64,000 nt of DNA, from positions 10,987,971-11,051,970 of the forward strand of contig CM071926.1 of assembly GCA_016081115.2 (NCBI GenBank), in the 5' to 3' direction. Shown piece by piece: positions 1 to 11,573 of this stretch; the stretch's first letter is position 1; each line of letters opens with the position of its first letter. The notes under the pieces were generated by a model, which was given only the letters and a program-made list of their open reading frames with translations, was not told the origin of the DNA and did not search any database. A program made the translations under genes and the position numbers. This DNA comes from Rehmannia glutinosa. Its lineage: Eukaryota; Streptophyta; Magnoliopsida; Lamiales; Orobanchaceae.

Positions 1-2
1 TT

Positions 3-1215
3 TAGACAAATCTTCTTAGTATAAGCCAATTTTGTGATGACGATTTATACGTTAATTCTAACGTTTGCATCTTAGCAGGTTTGAGATCTAGAGATAATTG
101 CTACTAATTTGGTGGTATTACTGCATGTCATAGTGTTAAGATAAACGCGACGGATTTGTGGCATCAAGAGTTAGGACACGTGAATTTTAGAATGTTTGAT
201 AAACTGTTAAGGTATGAAGTTGTGAGAGACTTACCTAAGCTGAATACAAAAAATTCTTCTGTGTGTGGATCTTGTCAAAAAGGTAAGCAAACTCGAGTGT
301 CGCACCAAATGTCACAATACTTTAATACTACCCGATGTCTTGAACTTCTCCATATGGATCTTATGGGTCCTATTGAGGTTGAAAGTGTTAGAGGAAAGAA
401 ATATTCTTTTGTATGTGTTGCTGACTTTTCTCGTTTTACTTGGGTGCGCTTTCTACGTGAAAAAGTGTGTAATTTGTATAAAAAGGTGTGTAATTTGTAT
501 AGTATCATGGTTGCTAGGATTAGAACTGATCATGGAAAGGAATTCGAAAATTCATCACTTTTATCCTTTTGTGATAGGAAAGGTATTTCTCATGAATTCT
601 CCGCACCCAAAACTCCACAACAAAATGGGGTGGTGGAAAGGAAGAATCGAACATTGTAAGAAATGGCACGAGTTATGTTAAGTTCGAAAAATTTGACCAA
701 ATATTTTTAGGCTGAGGCCTTAAACACTTCATGTCATATTACTAATCGTGTGTATTTAAGGATAGGAAGTATTATGACTTCGTATGAGATTCTTTTGGGT
801 AAAAGACCTAATCTTAAATATTTTCATGTTTTTGGATGCGTGTCATATGTGTTAAATGATATAGATGAACTTGCTAAGTTTGATTCCAAGAGTAAAGAGT
901 CTATTACTAGCTTATTCCACTAATAGTCATGCATATAGAGTTTTTAATCTTCAAACAAGGACTATTATGGAAACTGTGAATGTTGTTTTCGATGATTTAG
1001 CTGACTTTGCAGGTAAGACTGAAGAAGACTTTGTCTCTGATCTGATTGAGACATGTGGGACATCTGAGTCAGTTCATAAATCTGATATTGAACCAAGTGC
1101 TACAATAGATGTTGTTGCAAGTGTTCCAACTGATGTGGAGACACCTGCAGCAGCACCTATAAACACACCCGTACAAATTGACTCAGAAACTGAATTTGAA
1201 CATGAGAATGAATAG
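3..1215 (+). pseudogene. GAG-pre-integrase and integrase of element A
   Basis: The frame from position 3 reads LLSISQFCDD (GAG-pre-integrase), meets a TAA at 105-107 and continues in the same frame to 659. The zinc-binding HHCC domain is seen as WHQELGHVNF and CGSCQKGKQ. The catalytic core follows with LHMDLMGPIEVES (first Asp), RIRTDHGKEF (second Asp) and PQQNGVVERKN (Glu), so the DDE triad is intact. A 12-nt motif (aaaagtgtgtaatttgtat) is directly duplicated near 462-500, inserting extra residues. After a stop at 657-659 the same frame runs on (EMARVML), then shifts; 784-900 gives the YEILLGKRPNLKYFHVFGC segment, and 865-1215 the acidic C-terminal tail. The enzyme would integrate element cDNA; it is inactive here. 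Confidence 0.85.
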
Positions 1216-1236
1216 AACCAAGTACTTGATGATCAT

Positions 1237-2349
1237 GTGACTGATCGTACCAGATACATACCGAGCAGAACTCAAAAAAATCACCCAACTACTCAAGTGA
1301 TAGGTGATGTAACTGAAGGTGTACGAACACGGAGGAAAGATAAGGTAAACTACCGTGATATGGTAAGAAACGCCTACTTGTCCTCAAATTGTACTCTGAT
1401 AAGAACTTGTTGTTTTATCTCTAATTTTGAGCCTAAGAATATCAATGATGCTTTGAAAGATGATTCTGGATTAATGCTATGCAAGATGAACTTGATCAAT
1501 TTGCTAAGAATAATGTGTAGTATTTAGTTCCTAGACATGAAAATGTAAATGTGATTGGAACTAAATGGATTTTCAAAAATAAAACTGATGAGTCTGGGAA
1601 CATTGTGCGTAATAAAGCTTGTTTAGTTGCTCAAGGGTATACACAGGTTGAGGGAGTGGATTTTGATGAAACCTTTGCTCATGTAGCCCGAATTGAGTCA
1701 ATTAGACTTCTTCTTGCTATAGCTTGTCATCTTGATCTTACACTTCACCAAATGGATGTCAAAAGTACTTTTATAAATGGTATTTTAAATGAAAGGTTAT
1801 GTTGAACAACCAAAAGGCTTTGAAGATCCCTATAAGCCGAACCATGTTTTCAAAGCTTAAAAAGGATTTTTATGGTCTTAAACAAGCCCCTAAAGATTGG
1901 TATGGTAAATTGACTGAGCACTCACTCCAAATGGGTTTTAAACGTGGTGAAGTGGATAAGACTCTTTTTATTCAAAGGACTAACCATAGTATTTTGATTG
2001 CTCAAATTTACGTAGATGATATTGTGTTTGGAGCTTCTAGTCAAAAACTTTTGAATGAATTTGTTGAATGTATGTCTTCTACGTTTGAAATGAGTATGGT
2101 TGGTGAATTGAATTATTTTTTGGGCTTACAAATCAAACAATCGAATGATGGGATTTTTATTTCTCAAAGTAAGCATGCACAAAATTTGGTGAAGAAATTC
2201 AACTTAGATAGTGCATCTCAACTCCCATGGGTTCGAGTAAAAAACTGAGTAGAGAAGAAGTTGATGAAAGTGTTGATAACACTTTGTACACAAGTATGAT
2301 TGGTAGTCTATTGTACTTAACTACTAGCCATCCTGATATCATGTAAAGT
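1237..2349 (+). pseudogene. Reverse transcriptase of element A, frameshifted
   Basis: 1237-1527 encodes the spacer between integrase and RT (RTRRKDKVNYRDMV, then FEPKNINDALKDD). The RT begins near 1551 with GTKWIFKNKTDESGNIVRNK, then LVAQGYTQVEGVDFDETF and MDVKSTFINGIL (motif A Asp). A frameshift near 1800 moves to a second frame carrying DFYGLKQAPKDWY and the catalytic YVDD at 2009-2020. A further break at 2248 separates the C-terminal part (SMIGSLLYLTTSHPDIM). The RT makes cDNA in the cytoplasmic particle. Three frames are needed to read it, so it cannot be made as one protein. The wording matches Sirevirus RTs better than other copia lineages. Confidence 0.87.
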
Positions 2350-2957
2350 GTGTGTTTATGTGCTCGTTATCAAGCTAATCCTAAGATTACTCATTTGAAA
2401 GCCTTGAAAGGAATTATTCGATATGTTGGAGGCATTACTAATCTAGGGATTTGGTATACTAAATATACAAACACTAACCTAGTTGGATTCAGTGATTCGG
2501 ATTGGGTTGGGGACGTAGATGATAGAAAAAGTACGACAGGTGGTTGTTTCTACATTGGAAATAATTTGATGTCTTGGTACAGTCGTAAACAAAATTGTGT
2601 TTCTCTTTCGATTATCGAATCTGAGTATGTTGTTGTTGGGAGTTGTTGTTCTCGATTGCTTTGGATGAACCAAATGATTGAGGATTATGGTCTTCATAGT
2701 GATATCTTAACCATTTATTGTGATAATTCAAGTGTTATTGATGTTTCAAATAATCTAGTACAACACTCTCGCATAAAACACATAGACATAAGATACCATT
2801 TTATTCGTGATTTGGTTGAGAAAAAACATTATTTGCATATAGTACATTGGGCCGAAAATCGGTTGGTGACATTTTTACCAAAGCTTTAGATTTTGAGAGA
2901 TTTTCCACTCTGAAGAAATTTCTTAGTTTGTGTGATATTTGGCACTGTCTCTGAAAG
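2350..2957 (+). pseudogene. RNase H of element A
   Basis: This one frame runs 2350-2889 and contains ARYQANPKITHLKALKGIIRY, GFSDSDWVGDVDDRKSTTGG (first catalytic Asp), SWYSRKQNCVSLSIIESEYV (Glu), IYCDNSSVIDVSNN (Asp) and HSRIKHIDIRYHFIRD. The last stretch shifts frame near 2875, and the normal C-terminal tail (ALDFERFSTLKKF) is read in another frame to about 2957. The domain degrades the RNA strand of the RNA:DNA hybrid during reverse transcription. All catalytic residues are visible, but the ESEYV box has drifted (usual form AEAEY). Confidence 0.86.
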
Positions 2958-4160
2958 TGTTGCAGCACTCATAGTAACACTCACTGCAACACCCTTATAC
3001 TCTTGTATTTTTGTTGTTGTTTGCATTCATGCATTAGATAGATTTGCATTTGTATGGATCGGTTTGTGAGTTACGTAATGTACCCAAGATTGTTCACTTG
3101 ATAAGTGGTGTGAGTTGATGTTTCCAATCTCTGAATTAATGTTATTTACCCAAGTGATGAGCTTAAAAATCTTGAACATGTTTTGAGGCCTTTGAGGAAA
3201 CAACTACCTACCCGATGAGTGCAAATCATTTTGACCAATTATAACACATTTAAAGTTGTTTAAAAACGACATGATCTTGTGAAAAAATCTACCTTTGGGA
3301 TTTGTGTGAAAGCTACCCATCTAAAATCGGCATGATTTTTTAAAAGAAAAAAAATAAAAACTCGAAAAATCTATAAGATGAGTTTGTGGATTGCAATTCA
3401 TTGAATGGGCATAAAGGTGTCTCTCAAGGTGTTACAGCACTCGGTACAATGTCAGCTGATGTAAGTCCCCCACTTGTGTGTGCGATTTTTTTATTTTTGT
3501 CACATATCCAGGCATAATTAGGACATGCATATTAGGTGAAACTAGAAGAATAACTGAAATTTGGATTCCCTTGGATTGTATGCGATCTTGGATTTTCTTT
3601 CCTAAATTATTGGATTTCTTGGTGTTTTAAGTCTTGTGGTGTTATATGGTTTGTGATATACCTGGAATAATTTGAAATATCTTCAGCATTATCTTATCTA
3701 TATTTAAGGTTAAAGATTTCATTAATTTCAAAGACTTGAAATCCGAAATCAATTTGAAAATGATTTTATCCCTATTTTTTAAGGATCCGATTTGGGTATT
3801 TGATTTTGTTGGGCTTCTCAAGAAATCCACCCGTTAAGAGGTTTTAGAGTCATTATTATGACTAACTTATTTCAAATCATACCTCACATCACTCTGTTTC
3901 TCTTAATACTCTCCTTACTCTCTCTATTCTCTTAGGTTTTCTCTCAACTGTTACATTGCATCTTCTCCAGTATTTCCTCTAAAAACATTTGTGTGATTTT
4001 CTTCTCTCTTTGACCTACATTCTCTGCTAATCAAATAAGAAGAGGATATTTTCAGAATTTCAGGGATTTTCAGTCCGACATCGAGTCCAACTTCATCTTC
4101 GTCGTCTTCACAGGCGACAAGGTCCGTTCCATCAACCCCTGAAAAATCCAAAGGTGAACC
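2958..4160 (+). other. Non-coding spacer between pol and the extra ORF of element A
   Basis: No ORF of note lies here. The stretch begins with a GTGTTGCA...TGCAACAC inverted pair (2957-2964 and 2985-2992). It contains a pyrimidine-rich leader (3890-4020) just before the downstream coding block, which may be the leader or splice-acceptor region of a subgenomic message for the extra ORF. That role is inference from position only. Confidence 0.4.
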
Positions 4161-4164
4161 ATCA

Positions 4165-6129
4165 ATGGCAGAAACTCAGACAGAACCCCAAGTTCAGTCC
4201 ACTCCTCCACCAACAATTTTTGGTGTCAAAAAGAGTGTTGCAACAACCCCTGCAACACCTTATGTTCCTGATTTTGAAACCCTTGTTGGGTCAACTAAGC
4301 GTAGTACTCCAATAGAAGAAACCCCAAAATCACCTGAACATTCCACTCCGATTCAAGAATCCAAGGAGTTTCCTGAAAACATCACCCCTACAAACGAAAT
4401 CCCATAAGAAAACCATGGAAATATTGATGAAACGACAGCAATGGTGATTGCCCCTGAAGCACCAACTCCGATTGGTGTTTTTTCTCATGGGGATCTAGAA
4501 AATGTGATGGATTTGGATAATCACCCTGATTTGGCCGAGCAAGAAAAACCCCCGAACCCTAAAAAATAAAAAATTTCGAAAAATAGGGGTTTTTCCTTTG
4601 CTCAGTGATCTGGTGGTGGCACTCAGTCTCAAGGAAAAGAGAAAAGAAAGCAGTAAGACGGTCTTCAAAGAAAGGGGGAAACATCCTTATTTCTGGACAT
4701 TCCTTTGCAGTCTGATTCCGATGATGATGTCTCCAGGTTTGTGATGGCTAGACGGTCATGAACAAGAAGTTCGGTCAAGAAAACCACAGTCAAGAAAACT
4801 CCAACCAAGAAGACTCCGATCAAGAAAGGGTCTACGCATCTACTTCGAACAAGAAAGGTGTTGTATCTGGGTTTGGGTCTGGTAAGAAAGGATAGGGAAG
4901 TTCCTCAGAAAAAGGTCTCCACAGATGAAGGGGCTGAGATTTTAGAATCACTGAAGAAAAGTACTGGGTCAAGTAAAGAACGAAGAATTGGTAAAAGTGT
5001 TGCCACACCAATTGCAACACTTTCTGAGTCAGATGATAGGTTAGAATCGGACAACTCTAGCGATGAGGATTTCGATGCAAGAAAGGAAGATGACAAGGAT
5101 GACGATATTGATCTGGATTTGGTGCCTGAGATAGAAGTTGAAAGACCTGAATAGGGTGTTCCTCAAAGTATTGGTACTCCTACTACAACAGTCGACTCAA
5201 CTGTGATTTATGAGTCAGCTGCCACTTCTCCCTCTGCTGCATCTCTTGAGTCCTATGCTGCCCTTGCTGATGAGTATGAGATAAATAAAACCTTCTCTGA
5301 TTCTTTCTATACTAAGGCTGCTTCTAGGGGTGGCAATCCCTAACACGACATGAAAACTAACACGAACCCGACCCAAAGTTACTGAGAGAAACCCAAACCC
5401 AAACACGAGAAACCCAAACACGACTAACACAAACCTGACACAATGTTACCAAATTGTCTAAAACGTAGTAATTTTATATTTTTATTAACTTTCGATGTAT
5501 TTTAAGCATAACCCAAAATCAACCCGACGCCAAACATGAACCCGACCTGATGACCCGTATTGCCACCCCGAGTTGCTTCTAATCATTTCAAAAAATTGCA
5601 TGATATGAAGTTTATTTGTGAAAAGAGGATTGAGTATGATATATTTGAAAAGAATAATATTGTTCGTCTGTTTCAAAAGAGAAATTTAATGAGTACTGTG
5701 ACCACTGTTATGCCCTTTCTGAGAAATGTGATATTAGAATTTTATGCTAATCTGCAGTCAATTGCTAAGAATAGAAGATCAACTAAGTATGGGAAAGTGT
5801 ATGTTCGAAAACAGATTTATGACTTTTCTCCAAGTGTCATTAACACTTTCTTTGGAACACATGACTTTGAGGAAGGGGATGATCAGCAAATTACATTGGC
5901 GAAGAAACACATCCAGTATCACGATCAATTCAAAGCTCATATCAATATCTTACTCTCACCTTTTTCTGGACAAAAATAGGGAGATGGAGCTGCTGAATGT
6001 GTTGGAATAAGTGTTGAGCCTAGCACAAGTGGAGGGGGAGCTAGTTCAAGTGGTGCCAAGGAAGGAGCTGATGATGACATGAACATGGAATTTGATTTCG
6101 AGGATGAATTGTACAAATTTGATAAATGA
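4165..6129 (+). pseudogene. Extra 3' (env-like / 'putative plant transposon protein') ORF of element A
   Basis: One reading frame carries all recognisable pieces from 4165 to a TGA at 6127-6129. It is interrupted by stops (for example at 4405 and 5977-5979) and by a 247-bp hAT MITE at 5325-5571. The N-terminal third is Pro/Thr/Ser/Glu-rich (many TTP, SP, EETPKSPEH). The middle is charged and acidic (SDEDFDARKEDDKDDDIDLD). The C-terminal domain after the MITE reads KRIEYDIFEKNNI, TVMPFLRNVILEFYANL and VYVRKQIYDFSP, which I recognise as the conserved core of the family often labelled 'putative plant transposon protein'. It ends in a Gly/Ser and Asp/Glu tail. Its position after RNase H equals the Sirevirus env-like ORF. 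No convincing signal peptide or membrane segment is seen, so a true envelope role is not supported. Confidence 0.7.
5325..5571. mobile_element. Short hAT-type MITE inside the extra ORF of element A
   Basis: The ends are TAGGGGTGGCAAT and ATTGCCACCCCGA, inverted with 12 of 13 positions matching. They are flanked by an 8-bp duplication GCTGCTTC (5317-5324) / GTTGCTTC (5572-5579) with one mismatch. An 8-bp duplication and TAGGGGTGGCA ends fit hAT. The interior is built of ACCCAAACCCAAACACG and ACCCGACC motifs and has no coding capacity. Insert plus duplication is 255 bp, a multiple of three, so the coding frame is the same on both sides. Confidence 0.82.
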
Positions 6130-6521
6130 TGTCTCTGCTGATGTGGTTACCTAAACACTGGTGTTATGATCTATTTTCTGTTTTTGTTTTGATATTTTGA
6201 TACACTAATATTTTGGTTTGATGTTCTGACACTTCATGTGTTCTACTCTTTTTGAAATGCGTGATAGTAGTACTCTGAATTTGAAGTTAGCATTCTGATG
6301 ACTCTTGTTCTTAGACTCTGATATCATGTTCAAGTACTAACTATATTTGCAGTTCTTAAGTGTTCATGGAAGTGTTCTGATCTGTAACAACACGTTTTGG
6401 AGCAGGGCGATTTTGACTAAGGGGAGAAAATTTTTGTTACCCTTATTTTTAACTAAAGGGAAGTTACTTACTTGTTTTCTAAATCCTATGATTGATTTGT
6501 TAAGTTTTGTCCAGAAAGGCA

Positions 6522-6534
6522 AATAGGGGGAGAA
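6522..6534 (+). promoter_or_regulatory. Polypurine tract of element A
   Basis: A purine run AAATAGGGGGAGAA sits immediately before the TGTTAG start of the 3' LTR. It is the plus-strand primer site for reverse transcription by position and composition. Confidence 0.82.
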
Positions 6535-7363
6535 TGTTAGATCCGTGTTTTTACACGTCATCTAATATTTTTCTTTATTTTTGAAAATTCTATTTTTAAG
6601 TTTTTTGTCTTTCTTGGTTACTTCTTCTAGTAGAATTTATTAAATAAGGAAAGTTGACTAATAAAAGGATTGTTTTAAAACTTGACTCTCAAGTATTGAG
6701 TTGATATGGAAAGATCTTATTCTTAGATATTTTAGGCTATATTGATAAGGAAGGAATCTAGAGTCCTACCTTATATGTGATAATGAATCCTGGTTATATT
6801 ATGTCTCTATTTCTTTGTTTTGTAGGGACTTGGAGTCTTAAAGCAGTGCCTATATAAGGTCACATGATCCAGTACGCAGAATTACAATTGAGAGAGAAAA
6901 TATACACGAGAGAGTTCGAGTTCTGCACAAAGTAACAAAGGTCAAAATTCTACACATATCAAAGTATTATATGAAGTGCTGCTGCAATTTTAGTATAACA
7001 CCTTGAAGATTGAGAGCCTTTGTTTCTTTGATTTTCATCCATCGTTCGTTTTCATAGAAGTTCTGAATAAGCTATATTCTTTGTTTTTGGATGAGTTGTT
7101 TTACATAGTATAGATCTACTCATAGATAGAATTTTTAATACGTTTTGTACTAGTTGAGTCATTCAAAGTGAGTTCTGTAAACGATACTTCAACTAGTGAA
7201 TTATTTCGCCCTGCTGGCACGTCTAAAAGTATTTTTATACTTGTAGACAAATTTTATCTTAGTGTTTTTCTATTTATCCGCTGTGAGCTGATATAAGTGT
7301 TACTGGCATTTATAGCAACACTTTATTCTGAGAACGTTGGGACCTTTAAAACTTTCACCGACA
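6535..7363 (+). repeat. 3' LTR of element A (right end approximate)
   Basis: It starts TGTTAGATCC directly after the polypurine tract. A TATA box CTATATAAG lies at 6850-6858. Near the right end an inverted pair AAGTGTT/AACACTT occurs at 7295-7301 and 7317-7323. No 5' LTR is in the window for comparison; the end at ...CACCGACA (7363) is the most plausible CA, but other ends within about 150 bp are possible. 7364-7531 to its right holds nothing I recognise. Confidence 0.72.
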
Positions 7364-7531
7364 ATAGATAACTCTCGTCTCATTTGTAAGTCACGCAATT
7401 ACTCTCTACGCTCTATCCTTTATGGATTTTCACTATAATTCTTTTGCTGAGCTAAGCATCGAATGGTGATGTTGCAAGGAAATGTAGATCACTCCAAGCA
7501 AAGATAGTTGAGTCTGACCATCCAAAATTCT

Positions 7532-8684
7532 GTTGGAAAACTGGTTGGTGTATACCAAAATGGAAATCGAAATTTGAGCAGAGTAATGGTGTCTTAACGT
7601 AATGTCGAGACAAGAGTTGGACTCTTTCTCTTTAAGACAAGATTGTCCCACTCACGGTGTGTACGGAATACGACAATCATCTTCCAAGATAGGGCGACAA
7701 CTTTCTTGCAATAATTGAACTACAAATCGTAAGAATGACAAACACTCTAATGCTTTTGAACTCTTTTTGTGGACTTATGCGAAAAAAATGACAAAAATAC
7801 GAGATGTTTAGATGCCAAAATGACTTACTGGGGACTCATAATTATAGAACTTTGGGGGCCTCTTTAGACTGGGTGTGACCCCTAGTTCGGATCAACCAGG
7901 ACTGACAGATCGCTCCTATGATCAACAATTGTGATCTGATGGTCTAGATTGCATCCAAACGAAGGCACACATCCCTTGGCACGCACTCCCACAATGAACG
8001 ATCGTGTCCAATCATGGTGCCCAATCGTGAAAACGGATGCATCTAATTAGTGCCACTTTGTGTGCCACGTGTGGCCATCCGGATGAATCTACCAAGTCAT
8101 CTACTTGTCTTTCCCTCGCCATGTCACCGAGCCACTCATGCCAAACCCTTATTTGATTTTTCAAAACTTTAAGGCTCCTCAAAGCCCCTCGCGATGATGC
8201 GTACGTGTGAAGTGCAAAATGGGCCTCTAAAGCATCCAATGCGACTAAGTGCGACGTGCGCGGGCCCAAATTTAGCTCCGGTGGTGCTCCGCACCTTCCT
8301 TAGTGCTTTTTGAGCTAGGTTAAAGCTAGTCAAAATTAACTTGGTCCACTAGGGTGTGCCATAATGAGCTCTACATGATTACTCTTTATTATTGGTTAAG
8401 CTCTATATAAACAAGTCAAGCATTTGAAAAGCTTTTCATGTGGGATGTGTCTTTCCACGTTCCCACCCTTGTATATTTCCATATACAAAAGACATTTAAC
8501 TGGCTTATTTTAAGCATTAATTTCTCATTCACCCAATATTAGTTTTCAGAAATTCAAAATGCTAAACTCATCTACGCGCAGTGTAGATTATATTTACTCA
8601 TTTATTTATTATATCAAATAAATGAACCCACTTAAATAATTGGTAAATCAGGAAAAAACCTAATTTTCCAAACCAATTTCAACA
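7532..8684 (-). repeat. 3' LTR of copia B
   Basis: 1153 bp, running TGTTGG...TTCAACA in + strand view. It is clearly homologous to 16056-17180 over its whole length with many substitutions. A TATA-like TTTATATAGAG lies on the - strand near 8404. It also carries the TTTAAGACAAGATT segment that corresponds to the LTR half of the inverted repeat noted at the PBS. Open frames inside it (for example 8012-8269) are not genes. Confidence 0.92.
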
Positions 8685-8697
8685 ATCCCCCATATTA
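8685..8697 (-). promoter_or_regulatory. Polypurine tract of copia B
   Basis: The - strand sequence TTAATATGGGGGAT directly precedes the TGTTGAAATT start of the 3' LTR. Confidence 0.75.
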
Positions 8698-9229
8698 ATG
8701 AATATTAATGCATATTAGTATGCAGACACTAGAGAGAGTTCAATCGGAAAGTTATTGCATCGGGAGAGGTAGCTTGTGGCTTGAATACTCTTTAGTGGAA
8801 TACTATGGGATTTACTAGGCTGCACAGTGACGCGCGCGATGTCTTGAACTATTCAGTTGTTTATGTAAACCAGGACAACAACATCCAATCAATATCTTTC
8901 CTAACACCATTAGGTTCTCACGGTTGTGTCCATTTTGGACCGGGACAACATCTTGGATTCATAAGTGTTTCGTTGAAGCGGCCCATCTTCACACTTTATA
9001 GGTGATCTTCTATTATGAGTATCTTGCCATACTCCACATTTTTCAAGTGTAGGAGGCATTAAAAGTTTATAACTTAATCTCACCATAGTTTGCAGATTCT
9101 TCCACTTGGATAGGAATGAGCTGTAACATGTTCCAAGTGTTTAGCCAAATATTCATAACTTAGCTTTCCCATTAAACCAAGGTCTTGGGATCTCCAATTC
9201 ACAAGGTTCGGTTACCGCTATGAATACTC

Positions 9230-9999
9230 TTATTTTGTGGATTTTAAGTCCATTCCCTTCGATAAGCAGTATACTTGATCTCTATTCAAACCGTTAGTTA
9301 ACAGATCCGCTAGGTTTTCCTTCGATTTCACGTAATCGATTGTAATAACCCCATTTAAGATGAACTGCATAATGGTGTTATGCATTCGATGTATATGTCG
9401 AAACTTACCGTTGTTCATACTATATATTTTGTGCCCTTTCTATAGATGATTGGCTATCACAATGTATCATGATTGCGAACACATTTGATTAGGCCAACAA
9501 GGAATATTCTCTAAGAAGTTGCGAAGCCATTCTGCTTCTTCACTAGCTTTGTCCAGAGCTATGAACTCCGATTCCATCATCGATCAAGCTATACAAGTTT
9601 GTTTGGAGAATTTCCATGACACCGTTCCACCACTAATGGTAAAAACATAACCACTAGTGGACTTGGAATCTTTTGTGTCAGATATCCAATTAGCATCATT
9701 GTATCCTTCTAACACAGCTAGATATATTGGATAATGTAATTCATAATTTAAGGTGATTCTTAGACATCTAAGAACCCTTATCAATGTCTTCCAATGGTCA
9801 TTTCTAGGATTACTCGTAAATCTACTCAGTTTATTAACTGCGTAGGAAATATCCCAACGAGTGTAGTTTGTAACATACATTAGATTGCCAATAATCCGAG
9901 AATATTCTAGTTGAGATATAGGCTCACCCTGATTTTTAGCTAAGTGTAATCTTAAATCAACAAATGTTTTAGCTGGAGGGCTGTCAAAAGCATTGAACT
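9230..9999 (-). pseudogene. RNase H of copia B
   Basis: 9584-9880 carries MYVTNYTRWDISYAVNKLSR, EGYNDANWISDTKDSKSTSG (first catalytic Asp) and SGGTVSWKFSKQTCIA. Then a stop and frame break (9420-9583) span the Glu/Asp region, which I can read only in pieces (ESEFIAL-like and CDS-like). 9230-9418 gives HIHRMHNTIMQFILNG, IDYVKSKENLADLLTNGL and the C-terminal tail. 9881-9999 is the RT-RNase H connection. The domain is degenerate and non-functional. Confidence 0.83.
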
Positions 10000-10000
10000 T

Positions 10001-10690
10001 TCAAAGTATTGTCACGACATAATGAGATTGTGATAGAACAAGTCCATCATATGTTTTAGATATCTTAATTCCCAATATAACATCTCCTACACCCATATCT
10101 TTCGTATCAAAATGTTTGGTCAACATTTTCTTAGTATTCATGATGATATCATGATTACTACCCATAATCAACATGTCGTCAATGTATAGACAGGCAATAA
10201 CAAAAGCATTCGGTGTGTTTTTAATGTAAATGCATTTATCACACTCGTTAATTTGAAAACCATTCGGCTGCATAGTTCTGACAAATTTCTCGTGCCATTG
10301 TTTTGGAGCTTGTTTAAGGCAATACAATGACTTAACGAGTTTACACACCTTCTTCTCATTTCCGAGAGCGACAATCCCTTCAGGTTGATCCATGTAGATT
10401 TCTTCTTATAATTCACCGTTTAGAAAGGTCGTCTTCACATCCATTTGATGTATCTCAAGGTTATGTAGTGCAACAATAGCAATGAGAACTCTAATAGATG
10501 TGATCCTTGTCACAGGTGAATATGTATCAAAGAATTCAAGTCATTCTTTTTGTTTGAACCCTTTAGCTACTAACCTGTCCTTGTACTTATCAATAGTTCC
10601 ATCAGTTTTATATTTCCTTTAAATGATCCATTTGCATCCTAAAGGCTTATGCCGGTGAGAGATCTACCAACTCCCAAGTATGATTTTACA
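10001..10690 (-). pseudogene. Reverse transcriptase of copia B
   Basis: 10001-10393 reads KLVKSLYCLKQAPKQWHEKF, a catalytic YIDD at 10175-10186 (CLYIDDMLIMGS) and GDVILGIKISKTYDGLVLSQ. The N-terminal part continues to about 10690 with MDVKTTFLNGEL, and a stop just before EEIYMDQPEG. The protein would copy element RNA; here it is split by at least two stops and a frameshift. The GVGDVILGIKI motif is typical of non-Sirevirus copia lineages. Confidence 0.86.
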
Positions 10691-10755
10691 TAATGGAATC
10701 TATCTCATTAATTAATAGCTTCTTTGCAGAATAGAGCTTCTGGACTGGATAATGC

Positions 10756-11573
10756 TTAACCAATTGTCCTTGGTTCATTTTCTAACACGTAAGTTAGAAA
10801 ATCATGATCAAAATACTTAGTTATTTTGGCTCTTTTACTGCGTCTTGGTTCTTCTTCACTTTGATTATCACCATATGCAGTATCACGTGTTCTCTTGCTA
10901 GAACTAGCTTCTTTCCTTTCTTGACAAGGAAAGACATGTTCAAAAAATACAACATTCCTTGAATCAATAATTGTACCTTCGTGTACATCTGGAATTGTCG
11001 ACTTGTGCACTAAAAATCGATATGCACTCATCAAGTATTAGCATATCCAATAAAGATGCAATCGATTGTTTTAGGCCCTATTTTCACTTGTTTCAGCTTA
11101 AGTGTTTCTACTTTAGCCAAACACCTCCACACTTTAAGGTATTTGTAGGAAGGTTTGTGACCTTTACGCAACTCATACAGAGTTTGTCATTATTTTTGTG
11201 TGGTATTTTTATTAAGAATGTGGTTAGCCGAGAGAATTGCTTCCCCCCCACAAATTCTGAAGTAAACTCGAATTATCAACAAAACGTTCATTATTTCTTT
11301 AAGAGTTCGATTTTTGCGTTCATCAATACCATTTGATCATGGTAAATAAGGAGTCTGTCGTTTGATGAACAATACCATAATCGAGAGCAAAATTCATCAA
11401 AATGAGCTCCATACTCTCCAGATTTATCACTTCGAATTATCTTAATTCATTTGCTAAGTTAATTTTTAACCTCATTCGTATAGCTTTTAAAAGCTTCTAA
11501 GGCCTCATCTTACTTCTCAAAAGATATACATAACAGTATCTTGTGCAATCATTGATAAAAGTAATAAAATACT
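10756..11573 (-). pseudogene. Integrase catalytic/C-terminal part and IN-RT spacer of copia B
   Basis: 10756-11034 encodes the end of integrase and the spacer: AYRFLVHKSTIPDVHEGTII, SRNVVFFEHVFP, then a charged stretch RRSKRAKITKYF. 11035-11573 holds the rest of the integrase in broken frames, and its upstream end reads YFITFINDCTRYCYVYLLRS, the conserved core just after the first catalytic Asp. It is cut at 11573 by a solo LTR; the matching N-terminal half resumes at 13051 on the far side. Confidence 0.82.

Larger units (their letters stand above)
1..7363 (+). mobile_element. Sirevirus-like Ty1/copia retrotransposon A, 5' part outside window
   Basis: The domain order is GAG-pre-integrase, integrase, RT, RNase H, a long extra 3' ORF, polypurine tract and 3' LTR, all on the + strand. 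The order IN before RT places it in Ty1/copia. An additional ORF of roughly 2 kb after RNase H is a hallmark of the Sirevirus lineage, and the RT wording (GEVDKTLF, IAQIYVDDIVFG) fits that lineage. The 5' LTR, gag and protease lie left of the window. Frameshifts and stops are scattered throughout, so the copy is dead. The right edge is uncertain: CA at 7363 is my best guess. Confidence 0.88.

Noticed and set aside
4858..5154. A host acidic nuclear protein
   Set aside because: It is in the same frame as the preceding and following parts of the extra ORF of element A.
8012..8269. 85-codon - strand frame, with similar ones at 16240-16681
   Set aside because: They lie wholly in the LTRs of copia B and differ between the two copies.
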